NCBI GenBank assembly: GCA_026214975.1
Contig: CM047808.1
Location: forward strand, 67,420,583-67,484,582
Direction: 5' to 3'
From: Gentiana macrophylla
Taxonomy: Eukaryota; Streptophyta; Magnoliopsida; Gentianales; Gentianaceae
DNA length: 64,000 nucleotides
Shown here: positions 10,480 to 22,670 of the stretch, piece after piece
How the letters are laid out: each line of letters begins with the position of its first letter
Position numbering within the stretch: position 1 is the stretch's first letter
The notes under the pieces: model-generated
Databases searched by the model: none
What the model saw: only the letters and a program-made list of their open reading frames with translations
Told to the model about the DNA's origin: nothing
Position numbers and translations under genes: made by a program

Positions 10480-11449
10480 ATGGTACTTTGTGGTGGTTGC
10501 TCTAGACACATGACAAAGAGCAAAGACTGTCTCGATAATTTTATTGCAAAGGATGGACCAAAAGTCAATTTTGGAAGTAAAGATAAACCTGGTTACACTA
10601 GAGGTTTTGGCACCTTAATCAGAAATGGACTTACAATCAAGAATGTATCTTATGTAGAAGGACTACACTACAATCTACTCAGCACAAGTCAATTTTGTGA
10701 TATGCGATACAAAGTTACTTTTGATAAAGAATTCTGCGTTGTCATCAGCGAATCAGCTTATCAAGTTGTCCTAGCCGGAAGAAGAAAGGAAAACATGTAT
10801 GTGGTAGACTGGACAATTGCCGTTGCTGAAACTTGTATGCTCGTGCATACCAAATCAGAAATCGGTTGGCTATGGCACAAGAAACTGAGTCATCTCAATT
10901 TTGATGACATCAACACACTTGTTAAGAAGCATCTAGTCATTGGACTACCAGAGATATCATATAAGAAGGACAGCTTATGTGATGCATGTCAACAAGGAAA
11001 ACAAACAAAAGCAAGTTTCAAGACCAAGTCTCAGCATTCAACAACCAGACATCTAGAATTGCTACACATGGATTTATTTGGACCTCTTACACCAATTAGT
11101 ATCAGTGGAAAGAAATATACATTGGTGGTAGTAGATGATTTTTTCAAGATATACTTGGGTAATCTTTCTAACCATGAAAAGTGAAACCAAGCAAAAGCTC
11201 ACAGAACTTCTCAAGAGACTTCAGAATCAAAAAGGAGTTTCAGTTGTGAAGATAAGATCTGATAAAGGAACTGAATTCCTCAACAGTGTGATTATTGAAT
11301 ATTGTGAAGAAAATGGTGTTTTACACAAACTTGCTGCCACAGGAACACCACAACAAAATGGTGTAGCTGAAAGAAGAAACAGAACACTCAAAGAAGCTGG
11401 GAGGACTATGATCCGTGAAGCTAAACTACGAAAGATATTGGGCGTATAA
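10480..11449 (+). pseudogene. Copia protease-integrase, broken
   Basis: The product begins at the protease active-site region GGCSRHMTKS, where the usual DSGCS is replaced by GGCS. A GAG-pre-integrase zinc-binding domain follows: H(KKLSHLNF) with CDACQQGKQTKASF. The integrase core starts with LLHMDLFGPL and VVVDDF, then after a frameshift near 11135-11184 continues with IRSDKGTEF and GTPQQNGVAERRNRTLKE. All three acidic DDE positions are therefore represented. The frame is lost after GV at 11449, and 11450-11842 holds only scraps of integrase C-terminus with several stops. Confidence 0.85.
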
Positions 11450-11842
11450 GCGGTTAACACATCTTGTTACACTGTACAGAGCTCTCATGAACAAGAGACA
11501 TGAGAAGACACCTTATGAAATTTGAAATGGAAGAAAACCAAATGTTTCATACTTTCATGCTTTTGGAAGCAAATGTTTCATACACAATAATAGAAAAGAT
11601 CAACTTCACGTTTTTCAACCCAAAGCTGATGAAGGAATTTTCCTAGGATATTCAAGGGTCAACAAAGCTTTTAGAGTACTAAATAAAAGGACACTCAAGC
11701 ATTAAGAATCAATACATGTAGTATTTGATGAACCAAACTTCCCTGGTGAAACAAGCAAGACCGACCCAGAACCGGTTTCTCGGCCTCGATTACTACCACG
11801 CCAGAACGATTTCGATTGGCGTTGGAAGATTACAAATTTTGA

Positions 11843-13606
11843 ATGTTCAGATCAAGATCGCCTCGTTTCCAATTGCTCAACAACTTGAACAACTTCATTG
11901 ATTCGATTGAACAAGTTCAAGAATCGATTGAACAAAATGCAAATCAGTTGATACAAACTCACACACATCAATGGATGAGAGACCACCCTGAAGAACAAGT
12001 TATTGGTGATACTCAAGCTGGAGTTCGAACAAGACATCAACTAGATGCAATGATTGCATGCTTTCTATCTCAATCAGAACCTAAAGAAATTGAAGAAGCC
12101 TTGAAAGATCCAGATTGGATATTAGCTATGCAAGAAGAACTCAATGAATTCGAGAGAAATCAAGTATGGGAATTGGTAGATAAACCAGTTCATGTCAATA
12201 TCATTGGAACCAAATGGGTTTTCAGAAATAAACTTGATGAAGATGGGAACATCATCAGAAACAAAGCCAGACTTGTAGCCAAAGGATACTCTCAAGCAGA
12301 AGGCATAGACTTTGATGAAACTTATGCACCAGTTGCAAGACTAGAAGCAATCAGACTATTTCTTGCTTATGCAGCTCACAAGAAATTCAAAGTTTATCAG
12401 ATGGATGTTGAAAGTGCGTTTCTAAATGGAATTCTTGAAGAAGAAGTATATGCTCAACAACCACCCGGATTTGAAATCAAAGATCAAGCAGATAAAGTTT
12501 TCAGACTAAGGAAAGCTCTTTATGGACTGAAACAAGCACCAAGAGCTTGGTACGAAACTCTATCTCAGTTTTTAGTGGATAATGGATTTATCAAAGGAAC
12601 AATTGACAAAACCTTATTCAGGATGAAGAATGGAGAAGATACTCTAATTGTTCAAATTTATGTTGATGATAACATTTTTGATCAGAAAATGAACAGTTAT
12701 GTGAGAAATTTGCAAGTTTGATGAAAAGCAAATTTCAGATGAGTATGATGGGAGAATTAAATTATTTCCTAGGATTGCAAGTTAAACAATTAGCTGATGG
12801 AATTTTCACTCACCAAACCAAATATACAAGAGAACTTATCAAAAAGTTTGGTACGGAGAAATCTACTGGAATTTCTACACCAATGGGGACCAACATCAGA
12901 TTATATGAAGACAAAGAAGGTAAAGATGTTGATCAAACACTCTATAGAAGGATGATTGGTAGCTTACTCTATCTTCTGACAAGTAGTAGGCCGTACATAT
13001 CTTTTAATCGCCGGTGTATGTGCAAGATTTCAGTCAAGACCAAAGGAAAGTCATATCACAGTTGTGAAAAGAACATTGAAATATCTGAAAGACACGGATG
13101 GAGTTGGAATTTGGTATTCAAAAGAAGGAGAATTCAAGTTGATTTCTTATTCAGATTCAGACTATGCTGGATGCAAAGTGGACAGAAAAAGCACATCAGG
13201 CACATGTCAGTTATTGGGAAATAGACTTGTGTTATGGTTTAGTAAGAAGCAAAACTCAATCTCAACTTCAACAGCTGAAGCTGAATATATAGCAGCAGAA
13301 AGTTGTTGTGCTCAAGTTTTATGGATCAGACAGCAATTAAGAGACTATGGGATAGAAGAAGGAACAATTCCCATAATGTGTGATAACACAAGTGCAATTG
13401 CAATTACTGATAATCCATTTTTACACTCAAGGACAAAGCACATTGATGTCCGTCACCACTTCATAACCGATCATGCAGAGAAGAAGGATATAACAGTTCT
13501 TTATGTACCTACTGAAGATCAGTTGGCAGATATCTTTACAAAGCCATTGGACAAAGAAAGATTTGCCAAATTAAGAACTGAGTTGGGAATAATTAAAGTC
13601 AGTTAA
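11843..13606 (+). pseudogene. Copia reverse transcriptase-RNase H, broken
   Basis: The first frame (to 12721) contains the RT core: [54 protein letters not shown] and YVDD at 12659-12670. After YVDD the frame is damaged (NIFDQKM in place of the usual IIFG). The next frame, 12718-13224, continues with MKSKFQMSMMGELNYFLGLQV. RNase H follows in a third frame (13064-13606): SDSDYAG, STAEAEYIAAES, CDNTSAI, HSRTKHIDVRHH and DIFTKPL. Two frameshifts separate the three open segments. A stop at 13604-13606 ends pol. Confidence 0.88.
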
Positions 13607-14094
13607 GTCAGTTAAGCCAGAGATTCGTCAAGGGGATTAATCTTTGTTATGTTGGGTGCGATCACTTAACAGATTAGTCATTGACATCAACAATCTCAAA
13701 CTGACAAACTGAAGAATTTGACAAAACTGAATAATTTGATGGAACTGAATTATCTCTAGAATTGACCTCAAGATCGGTTTTCATTCGGTCAAATTTAGTC
13801 AAAGGTTGATAAGATAGATTCAACAAGCGGTTATATCGCATTAAAATACCACAGTTCTTTTTGTCAGAATTTCGTGTGTACACCCCACGATTGTCAGAAC
13901 AGTACACGTATCGGTTATCAAAACCATCATGGAATTTGAAAAGTTGTACCACTCAACCGCCGGAATATCCTACCTATTTATTCAACCTCCGTTCACACTA
14001 TTCTCTATCAAAATTCAAATTATTTTCAGAAAGCAAAATAGACTCTTTGCAACCCTCTCTTTCAAAAATCAAATTTTTGTGTTCACAATCAAAT
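13607..14094 (+). other. Spacer between pol and the extra ORF
   Basis: No supported gene. An open frame runs through part of it but has no recognisable domain. The last 100 bases are pyrimidine-rich and directly precede the ATG of the extra ORF at 14095. Confidence 0.4.
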
Positions 14095-16510
14095 ATGGCC
14101 ACTTCAGATGATTCGAAAGACAAACGATTGATCACAGAGCTGGATGAACTAACACTTGAAATGTATGAAGGTATGTGTCAAAACACCTTGATAGCCAGCT
14201 GTGTACGAGATAAAATCGAAAAACAACCAGGATTGAACAACATTCTCGAAGTTAGTTTCAAAGAAAAACGAGATGTGGAAGGCATTTTGCAATTTTTGCA
14301 AAATATGCGATTAGTCAGAGACTCCTTGATAACTACAGTTCGTGGAGATCGCATCGTTCTCAATGAAAGAGTCATGAGGTCACTCTTTGGCTTCGCAAAT
14401 ACAACAGCAACTTCAACGGTGTTAGCCACTCTACCATTGAAGAAATAAGCTTTTCTCGCAATGATTACTTCGTCTACAGAACCAATCGAACCTGGTATTC
14501 ATGTCGTCAAAATCAAGCCGGAATTTGGAAATCTCAACAGATGGCTCAGCAATCACGTCATTGGAAAATCCAAAGGAATTAATATACTTTCGGAAGAAAA
14601 TATTTTTTTGATGAACATAATGCAGGATAATATCGAATTTAATTGGGCAAAGTTATATAGTCAATCAGTTCAAGAAGCAACACTTAGTGAATTAGAAAGT
14701 GTGAAAAGAGCTCAAGTCGAAGGACAAGTAAGCGATGGCGATTCGATGAAGAAGACTCTTAGTGGAATCATTCAGTTTTATTTAGAAAGAATTAAGGAAG
14801 GGTAGCAAAGAAAGGCAAACTGCAGCATCGAAGGAAATCGCAGAAACAACTTCCCAACCTGAAACAAGTCGGATTAAGCGTGTCTCAAAGAGGAAGCTGA
14901 ACACAAAGGGACTAAGCGAAAAGCTGAATCCACAGAAGGAAGATCAGTTGTAAGATGTTTGTACCCTGAAATCTAAAGTGAGAAAGCACCAACTGAGGGG
15001 GAACAACAACATCAATTGACAACTGAAGTTACTCAAGAGAATGTCACAGCTGACCATACTTCTCAGATACAACAAAGAATCGGTTTCAAAGAATCAAAGA
15101 CTACTTGAAGTCGACAAAATCATTAAGCTGATGAAAATGAAACTTCAACCAGAAGATTCTCGAGATGTCAGTTTACAGACTGAAGAAAAATTACTCTTAG
15201 AGAAATTGGAAGTTAAAGATCTTTACTCTCTGTTTCCTATTTCAGAGTTTCTTGACAACTATTTCAAAAGATTTACCGAACTAGCAAAAAGAAGAGAATC
15301 AGGCATATCATCTAAAGACAGTTCAAAGAAAAAGGATGATGATGACCATGATAAGTCAAGAAAAGAAGCTGATGATACTACTTTTTTGCAAACAGTCACT
15401 CAATCTCAACCTCTAGCCATGTAAACTGTACCACAGCAAGAAGGATTGCCAATTGGAAATCAGACAACTGACAATCAGCAAGCAGCTGATGAAATCAGAC
15501 AAATGATGGTTATTGCTGATAATACTCAGGATAAGGATCAAATAGAAGCTACATATCATCCCTCTGATTTTCTATCTAAGGATGAATTGGCCAGAGTTCA
15601 TGAAAACTTGAAAATTGTACTCAGTCAGAGTGATACATAGAATGGCCTTTTATCAAACATCTCTGGATATCTTGATTATAGAACTAGAACTGATGTTCAT
15701 GCAAGACTAGAGATGATTCACAAATCAAGTTCAAGTTCTGCTTAAGAGATTGTGTTACTCAAACAACAACTCAAAGATTCAAGCGCAGTAGATAGAGAAA
15801 CTCATGCTCAGGCTCATTGGCATATAAATCAGCATATCTACGGGTTAGAAACTCAGCTTAAGGAAGTACTTACTTCTCAATTGATGATTTCGAGAAGATC
15901 AAAAAGCAACCCATGTTCGGTAGATCAGTTATATGATGCCAAAAGGGGAAGTCAAGAAGAAAAGCTGAAATTACATGGAGAAATGAAGCGACTTGAAGAA
16001 GAATTACAAAGATACAGATCGGATCCTAAATTTTTGAAGAAAGATTTAAGCGATGATCAACTTATTGAAAAATACAATCAACACTGAGACGTAAGAGTTA
16101 CTCTTACAAAGGATCTCATGGGACACGATTTATCAAAGATTACAATCCTATTAAAGCCAAGTACAAGGGATGAACATTTGAGGAATCCTTGAACTACTTT
16201 TGTCTCGATATTTACTCAAAGCAAAAATTGCACAACATAAGAAGAATCAGAGGATTGATGATAAATCAAGATTAAAGACAAGACGGAACAAATGAAAGCT
16301 GATCTAGTAGAATTTAAAAATTACTACTGGAAAGACTCAAGCTTACTCAAGCTAATTCAATGGAGAAGATGGAAAGAAAGTAGTCAAGTTGACTACAACA
16401 AGACCTTTTCAAAGGAAGACTCCAAGCTTGAAGAAGATTTTCGCTTGTATGACAAAGCAAAAAGATATGACTCAGTCATGCAAAAAGCTAAGAAGAAGCT
16501 TAGTCTTTAA
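14095..16510 (+). pseudogene. Extra 3' ORF of copia element 1, fragmented
   Basis: Six open segments on the plus strand (14095-14448, 14461-14805, 15041-15424, 15446-15640, 15752-16087, 16292-16510) appear to be one gene broken by stops and small indels. The start ATSDDSKDKR at 14095 follows a clean leader. The second segment has the motif IEFNWA near 14630. Later segments are Lys/Glu/Asp/Gln-rich and probably coiled-coil, for example EEKLLLEKLEVKD. No signal peptide or transmembrane segment is obvious, so an envelope role is not supported by sequence. Copia element 2 carries an ORF at the same place with the related VEFNWA motif. Sireviruses are known to carry an ORF here; its function is unknown. 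Confidence 0.6.
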
Positions 16511-16642
16511 TCACAGTTATTTGAACAAAATGTACTTATCCAGTTTTTGCTCATTCTAATGAAAACCAGTTTTCCAGTTTTACATTGTTTTACATTGTTT
16601 TGATCTTTAAGCTTTTCTTTTAGGGAGAGTTTTAGCATCATC

Positions 16643-16656
16643 AAAAAGGGGGAAAT
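16643..16656 (+). promoter_or_regulatory. Polypurine tract of copia element 1
   Basis: AAAAAGGGGGAAAT lies directly before the TGTTGG start of the 3' LTR, as required for priming plus-strand DNA synthesis. Confidence 0.85.
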
Positions 16657-17520
16657 TGTTGGAAATAAAATTTAGGTTTTGATGATAATTCATCTTATGT
16701 GTTAAAATATTATATTATCCCTATTGATGAAGTGCTGAAGCCAGCTGTTATAGTGGAAAGCTAAAAGATGTCTAGAACTGAATGTATAAGTTTTACTAGA
16801 GTCTGATATTTGTATAGGTTACATATCAGACAAGCACTGTAATTATTAGTGTGTTGTAAAGCTGGCGGAAATCATTTAGAAAATCGAAATCATCGAGACA
16901 AGCAAACCGACTCGAGAATACACCTACATGGCCCGAAGAAGTTAAGTTTTTGAGAGTTGAGAATCGATTGACTTATCTAAAAGATTGAAGAATCGAGGTT
17001 CAAACTCGATTATTGAAGAATGAGAACCGAGGTTCAAACTCGTTATTGAAGAATGAAGAATCGAGGGTTCAAACTCGATTATGAAGATTACAAGTCGAGA
17101 TCAGAAAGTTAGACTTCGAGCAAGATTGTGGTGACTGAATCGACTTTATGGATCTTGTATGAAGACCTAAGAATCATAAGGACAATGAATTTTTAGATGA
17201 TAATGAATCATGGTGTACTGATTAAGTCAATTATAATCGATGAAAAGCGAGAATACCGATATTTGAAGAAGAGTAAAATCTCGATTAATACTTCATGTCG
17301 ATTAGAAACCGACAAAAGAAAACTCGATATAAAAGCGATAAGGAACTCGCAGTTTTATAAGTCAGCCATCTAGCAAACCGAAAGCACAATCGAACGTTGT
17401 AAAGAAAACAATTTCATTGGATGAGTAACTGACACAGCAGAACGGTCAGAAAATATAGCCGTTGCAAGATAAACGTTGATACAATTCAAATTGAAGCCAA
17501 ATGAACGTTGGACTTCACAC

Positions 17521-17528
17521 TATAAATA
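17521..17528 (+). promoter_or_regulatory. TATA box of copia 1 LTR
   Basis: TATAAATA lies in the middle of the LTR, upstream of a CA-rich likely transcription start region. The position fits a U3/R promoter. Confidence 0.6.
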
Positions 17529-18372
17529 GAAGACTTTGCACCAACAACAAAATATATAGAACAGAGCATATACAAGAATCAACAAGCAATTTTGTGCATC
17601 AGTCTATTCTATTCGAATTGCTATCATCTCTGAACTATAACAAGATCATATCTAGTATTTCTTCAAGTGTTCAAGCTACAAAGAATTTATCAAGAATCCA
17701 ACACTTTGAAGAACCACAAACAAGAATCAACTTATTGATTCTCAGCCCAACCTTGATTCTACATCAAAGGTTTTAGACTGTGAAGCAAACCGGGAAGGTT
17801 TCGCCAAGGACAGTTGTGACAAGCAGTCGGGTAGACTGTGTTTGTGGTGGTAGCTGGTGAAGAGGCAATCCTACCCTCTAAGGACCAGTGGTTCAAGAAT
17901 TTGAAGAGCAGCAATTCTACATGTTCTACAACTGTTTAGATAGTGAAGCTAGGGATTAGCCAAGGACTATTGTTTAGGAATTTTTGTAACAGTTCACCTC
18001 AAGAAGTTCTAGTGGAATTTTCCTCCGCACCACAGGGGAAGAGAGGTCGTACATGATTACACCACCTGGAACCTCTATAATATCCGCCTTATTTACTTAA
18101 CGTATTTATTTATTTATTCAGCATTTACTTACAACATTGTGATACTTGATTGTTATACTCCTCATAGTCACAACTGACATTCACCAGAATTCAGTTCACA
18201 ACACTCAGTTTTCATAATAGAATAACAAGATCAAGAAAAATGCTAAAATCATATCCGATGCCGGTTGACTCAGTTTCAGCTTAAGTCAGTTTGACTTAAT
18301 CTCAGCTTTGTCAGCTTAACTCCACACAAGGTTTTAACTGAACCTTAATTTGCTTTAAATCCAGTTTTAGGG

Positions 18373-18405
18373 ACAAGTTTATTCACCCCCCCCCCCTAAA
18401 CTTGT
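18373..18405 (+). other. Hairpin with poly-C loop near LTR 3' end
   Basis: Perfect 9-base arms ACAAGTTTA (18373-18381) and TAAACTTGT (18397-18405) enclose TTCA followed by eleven C. It ends 24 bases before the LTR end. A similar stem with a CACCCCCC loop is seen on the minus strand at 62233-62266. Confidence 0.6.
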
Positions 18406-18429
18406 GTTAGCCTTTCCAAGGGACCAACA

Positions 18430-20395
18430 TCAAGTTTCCTTTTCGTTTCACAACAATGTTATGTGCATCAATAGACTCAGCAACAGCCTGGAATTTTCTC
18501 TCAATGGAGTAACTTTTGTCATTAAATGCTGAAGTCATGGATCTGAGGTACATGGCTTGCTGCTCCAATTCTTCGGCCAATAAGTCTGCTGCTTTTCCAA
18601 AGGCTTCTTATGATACAACAGTATAGTGATCAGGTACCTGAACGTGAATATGAGTGTGGTCAGGATCTGTCTGCTGTCTTCTGGATTGATGTTGAGTGAC
18701 ATCTACATTGGCTTTCAAATCTTCAAGTATTTGAGTGGATGTGTATCTTTGGTGTAGCAGGCGATTATTCCCCTTGCTCTGTCCGGGATTTTTACGACTC
18801 GAGTGGCAAAGCGGTGAGGCGATGTCTAACACTCTTGCTCTCACGAGTGTAGTATCCACAGGAGTTTGCGGAATCAGTTCAAGGTTGTTAGCTGACATTG
18901 TTTGCTGGGGAGTTTGTAGGGTTGATGGGGTTGCATCAGCTGGGATTGAATTTGCCGGACCTTGTGGTTGTAGAAACGAACTTAGGAGAATGTTATCATC
19001 AATTGCATATGGTGTAGGATTGTCCTCTTTTCCTTGTTTATCACCATCATTGTCATCATGATCATCACCATCATCCTGATCATTATTATCATGATCATCT
19101 CCACCATCTTCGGAGTCATCACTGTTTTGGTCAGAGATATGTGGAAGTTTTGGCTTTGCTGCATCGACCATGTCTCAGAGTGGAGATTCATCAAGTACAC
19201 CAACCAGGGTGTGATCCCAAAAAAATTAAAAAGCCAGGCTTCCTCATAAAACATGCGTTCAGAGTCTTGAAACTGAATTCTAGAATCACCTTCCTTCCAT
19301 TCAAGATATGCTGCAATTCGATCATCAATCTCGTTTGTAGATAGCTGTGCCGGTTCTTCTTGAATTTCTTCATCATCTCCAGTGCCTGCCTCAACCTCCT
19401 CATTTTGAGGTTGTTCATCCTCACTTTAACTCTCCTCTGCTGATTGTTCTTCTTCTGCGTCAGAATCCTCTTCTTCTTCATCAAGCAATTTTCCAAAATT
19501 TTCTTTGTCCAAGTTTCTTTGAACCTTTTGCTTCTTTCTTTGGCCGGAAGTGTGTTTTGTGGTTTGCTTTATATTTCCTCCACTTGTTTGAATTTTGCTG
19601 TTTGACATAGGTAAACATGGTTTTGGATTCATGCAACTTATGTAGGTGTACAACAGGTACTTTCAAGCTTTGAAAAAGATAGTGTAATTGAATCCCATAG
19701 GATTTCTTCACCCAGAAGATCCCTTTTTCGTCTTTCCTTCTACTAATCCTTTTTTAGCAGTAGTTGCTTCTCCCTGGATTTGTTCTTTGATTATCTGGAA
19801 GAAGTAAGTTGCCCAATTAAACTCCACATTGTTGTAGATGATTCCCATTAGTCGCATTCTGGCCTCTATCATGACATTATTTGTCCATAGCTTTCTTCAA
19901 TGCTCTTTCCAATTAGTGCATTAAACTCACTGAACGGTTTCTTTAAAGCGGATCTAAGACAATTGACCTTCTTAGATCCTGGGTTTTACGTTTTGGCGAT
20001 TGTTGTCCAGAAATCATCCATGTTTTGTTGTACCAACGTCACTTTTTCTTGACCCTTATTTGGAAGTTTAAGGTGTGTGCGAATTACCTTTGCTGTAATG
20101 ACCACTTCTGTGCCGTTGACAGATGAAACAATCTTGTCTTCCTCCCACTCGTCACCTTCTTCCTCAAGGAGCCCAGAGACATATTTTACAGTCTTCCAGA
20201 AGGAGATTAGACTTTCATAGCAAATTTCGGTGATTGGAGGATTTAGATAAGTTCATAATTTTAGGTGTTTGCATCCAGCTGCCAATCGTCTTGCTTCCTT
20301 GTCAATAGTTTTATGTAGTGTTCTTCTTGAAAGAACGATCCGGTAGCAATCGATTTCTCATATACAGTTTGAGTGTTTGAGGAGGATGAAGCCAT
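18430..20395 (-). pseudogene. Extra 3' ORF of copia element 2, fragmented and truncated
   Basis: Starts at the ATG at 20393-20395 with a Ser-rich MASSSSNTQTVYEKS. The frame is then followed through several indels and stops. Recognisable parts, in order, are an EEEGDEWEEDK stretch near 20150, the motif NNVEFNWA near 19811-19830, acidic and Lys-rich low-complexity sequence, a run of Asp/His/Asn (DDHDNNDQDDGDDHDDND near 19040-19090), and a Pro/Gln-rich part ending near 18608. Further residues continue to the LTR junction at 18430. It shares position and the EFNWA motif with the ORF in copia element 1. I infer that the two are homologous, but similarity outside the motif is weak. Confidence 0.55.
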
Positions 20396-21028
20396 TGTTT
20401 GAAGATTTGAGATTTTGAAATGTAGGCGTCGAATTTTTAGAAATGAAACACAGTAGGGTTTATAATTTGCAAATGAGCGTAAAGATTTCTGAAAACCCTC
20501 TAAGTGTGATTTATATAGGGTGTTTTGTGTAGTGTAAACGTGGATGAATATGGGAGGATTTTTTTACATAATGGCGTGATTTTATCTATATAAATAAAGA
20601 TGTTTGAGTGAAGTGGGGGAGTGGATTGAGGTAATTAATGATAGATCCTGGGAATCGAGGCGTTTGTAATTAACAAAAAAAAAATATGGTTACCTCCACG
20701 ATTGTAAAATGATCTCCACGTGTGTAATCTTCCACATTATAATCCTCCATAACTTCTTGATTTTCCATGTGTATAAAAAACTGATTTGGTTCACACTTTT
20801 AATTTGCTGGTGACTCCAATCTTTATTTCGGTGGAGTGCCTTGGCTGGTCACTTAGCCGGTGAAGTGACTTTATCACTGAGCTACTGTATTTAACTTTCC
20901 CTAACAATCAGTGAAGTTAACTTCGCTGAGTACCAGTGCCTTACCTGTTATATCTCCTATAATGGCAAAGGTTTAATCAGCCGGTGAAGTCACTTAGCTG
21001 ATTACTCCAGTTAGTCATTCTTTGGAAC
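20396..21028 (-). other. Spacer between copia 2 RNase H and extra ORF
   Basis: AT-rich and without a supported gene. It corresponds to 13607-14094 of copia element 1. Short repeats of GGTGAAGTCACTTAGC-like sequence occur near 20860-21000. Confidence 0.4.
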
Positions 21029-22670
21029 TTAGTCAATTTCAATCATTCCCAACTCAGTTCTCAACATGATAAATATTTCATGACTGAGTGGTTTTGTGAA
21101 GATGTCAGCCAGTTGATCTTCAGTGAGTATGTATCTTAGAATAACATCTCCTTTCTCAACATGATCTCTGATTAAGTGATGTCTTACATCAATATGCTTT
21201 GTTCTTGAGTGCAACACTGGATTTTCAGTAATGGATATGGCACTTGTGTTATCACACATAATTGGAATTGTCTTCTCCTCCATTCCATAATCCCTTAGCT
21301 GTTGTCTAATCCATAGTACTTGTGCACAACAACTGATGATGTTGATATGGAGTTTTGCTTCAGCAGTTGATGTTGATATGGAGTTTTGTCTAATCCATGC
21401 TGCTATATATTATGCTTCAGCAGTTGATGTTGATATGGAGTTTTGCTTTTTACTGAATCATGAAATTAGTCTGGTGCCTAGCATCTGGCATGTTCCAGAG
21501 GTGCTTTTTATATCTATCTTGCATCCGGCATAGTCAGAGTCTGAATACGATATCAACTTGAATCCTCCATCTTTTGGATACCAAATTCCAACATTGATGG
21601 TGTTCTTCAGATATTTGATTATTCTTTTAGCTGCTAGAAGGTGTGATTCTTTATTTTGAGCTTGAAACCTTGCACATACTCCTACTGAAAATGCTATGTC
21701 AGGTCTGCTTGCAGTTAGATATAGTAGGCATCCAATGATTCCTGTATACATTTTCTGATCAACATCTTTTCCAGCTTCACCTTTTCAAAGAATGACTCCT
21801 GCACACATTGGTGTATCAGCTGTGCCACTTGAGTCCATATCATACTTGTGTATTAAGTCTTTTGTGTACTTGGATTGACTGATGAAAGTACCATCCTTCA
21901 TTTGCTTCACTTGGAGGCGAAGAAAATATTTTAATTCTCCCATCATGCTCATCCGAAATTTGCTCTTCATTAGGTTTGCAAATTTCTCACACAACTTTTC
22001 ATCCTCTGATCCAAAGATAATGTCATCAACATAGATTTGTACAAGCAATGTACTTGTTCCTTCTTCTAATTTGAAAAGAGTCTTATCTATAGTTCCCTTG
22101 TTGAATCCATTCTTGATCACGAATTGTGACAATGTTTCATACCAAGCTCTAGGTGCCTGTTTGAGTCCATAAAGAGCCTTCTTGAGCTTGTATACTATAT
22201 CTTCTTTTCCTTTGAGTTGAAAACCAGGAGGTTGTTCCACATATACTTCTACTTCCAATAGTCCATTCATAAATGCACTCTTGACATCCATTTGATAGAC
22301 TTTGAAGTTTTTGTGTGCAGCAAAAGCTAGAAAGAGTTTGATTGCTTCCAATCTTGCTACTGGTGCAAATGTCTCATCATAATCTATTCCTTCTGCTTGA
22401 GAGTAGCCTTTTGCAACTAGCCTTGCTTTGTTTCTGACAACTGCTCCTTGCTCATCCATCTTGTTTCTGAATACCTATTTTGTTCCAATGATGTTGGCTG
22501 TGTCTAGTCTGTCAACAAGTTCCCGGACTTCATTTCTTTCAAATTCATTTAGTTCTTCTTGCATGACTGCAATTCAGTCAGCATCTTGAATTGCATCATC
22601 TATTGTCTTGGGTTCCACTTATGATAAAAGGTTCCACTTGTCATATATAGTTCTTCTTGCATCATCTTGA
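21029..22670 (-). pseudogene. Copia 2 reverse transcriptase-RNase H, broken
   Basis: RT at 21785-22459 has [43 protein letters not shown] and YVDD at 22023-22034, followed by IIFGS. Upstream to about 22670 the frame continues but two Trp codons are now stops: one after NIIGTK (TAG) and one after IQDAD (TGA). The 21458-21751 frame holds GCLLYLTASRPDIAFSVG and SDSDYAG. RNase H ends in 21029-21283 with CDNTSAIS, HSRTKHIDVRHH and DIFTKPL. Between these two frames, at 21331-21445, a segment encoding the SISTSTAEA region is triplicated. Confidence 0.85.
21331..21445 (-). repeat. Local triplication inside copia 2 RNase H
   Basis: Three copies of a unit containing GTTGATATGGAGTTTTG occur at about 21331-21357, 21361-21388 and 21418-21445. 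The unit encodes part of the RNase H motif SISTSTAEA on the minus strand. In copia element 1 the same place (near 13256-13290) has one copy. Confidence 0.75.

Larger units (their letters stand above)
9703..18429 (+). mobile_element. Ty1/copia retrotransposon 1 (Sirevirus-like), 5' end cut by the Athila element
   Basis: The plus-strand order is gag remnant, protease-integrase, RT-RNase H, an extra 3' ORF, PPT and 3' LTR. The LTR ends TGTTGG...CCAACA at 16657 and 18429. The large 3' LTR, the AAAAAGGGGGAAAT PPT and a long additional ORF after pol suggest the Sirevirus group. The 5' LTR and start of gag are missing because the Athila LTR border lies at 9702. The right end abuts the extra ORF of copia element 2 at 18430, so this element probably inserted there; the other target-site copy is outside the window. 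Confidence 0.8.
16657..18429 (+). repeat. 3' LTR of copia element 1 (1,773 bp)
   Basis: Starts TGTTGG and ends CCAACA, a perfect 6-base terminal inverted repeat, immediately after a PPT. A TATA box (TATAAATA) lies at 17521-17528, giving a U3 of about 0.9 kb. Near 16985-17090 there are three tandem copies of a roughly 30-40 base unit built on CGAGGTTCAAACTCG, itself partly self-complementary. The U5 end holds a hairpin with an 11-C loop (18373-18405). No long ORF within it is believable. The matching 5' LTR is outside the window. Confidence 0.85.

Noticed and set aside
17501..17776. 91-codon ORF just before the copia 1 LTR TATA box
   Set aside because: It begins upstream of the TATA box and covers R/U5. 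The composition is that of LTR sequence and no family match is apparent.
18735..19061. 108-codon plus-strand ORF with hydrophobic stretch
   Set aside because: It is the complement of the extra ORF of copia 2. The Asp/His repeat on the minus strand creates an Ile/Met-rich shadow, so a membrane protein is not supported.
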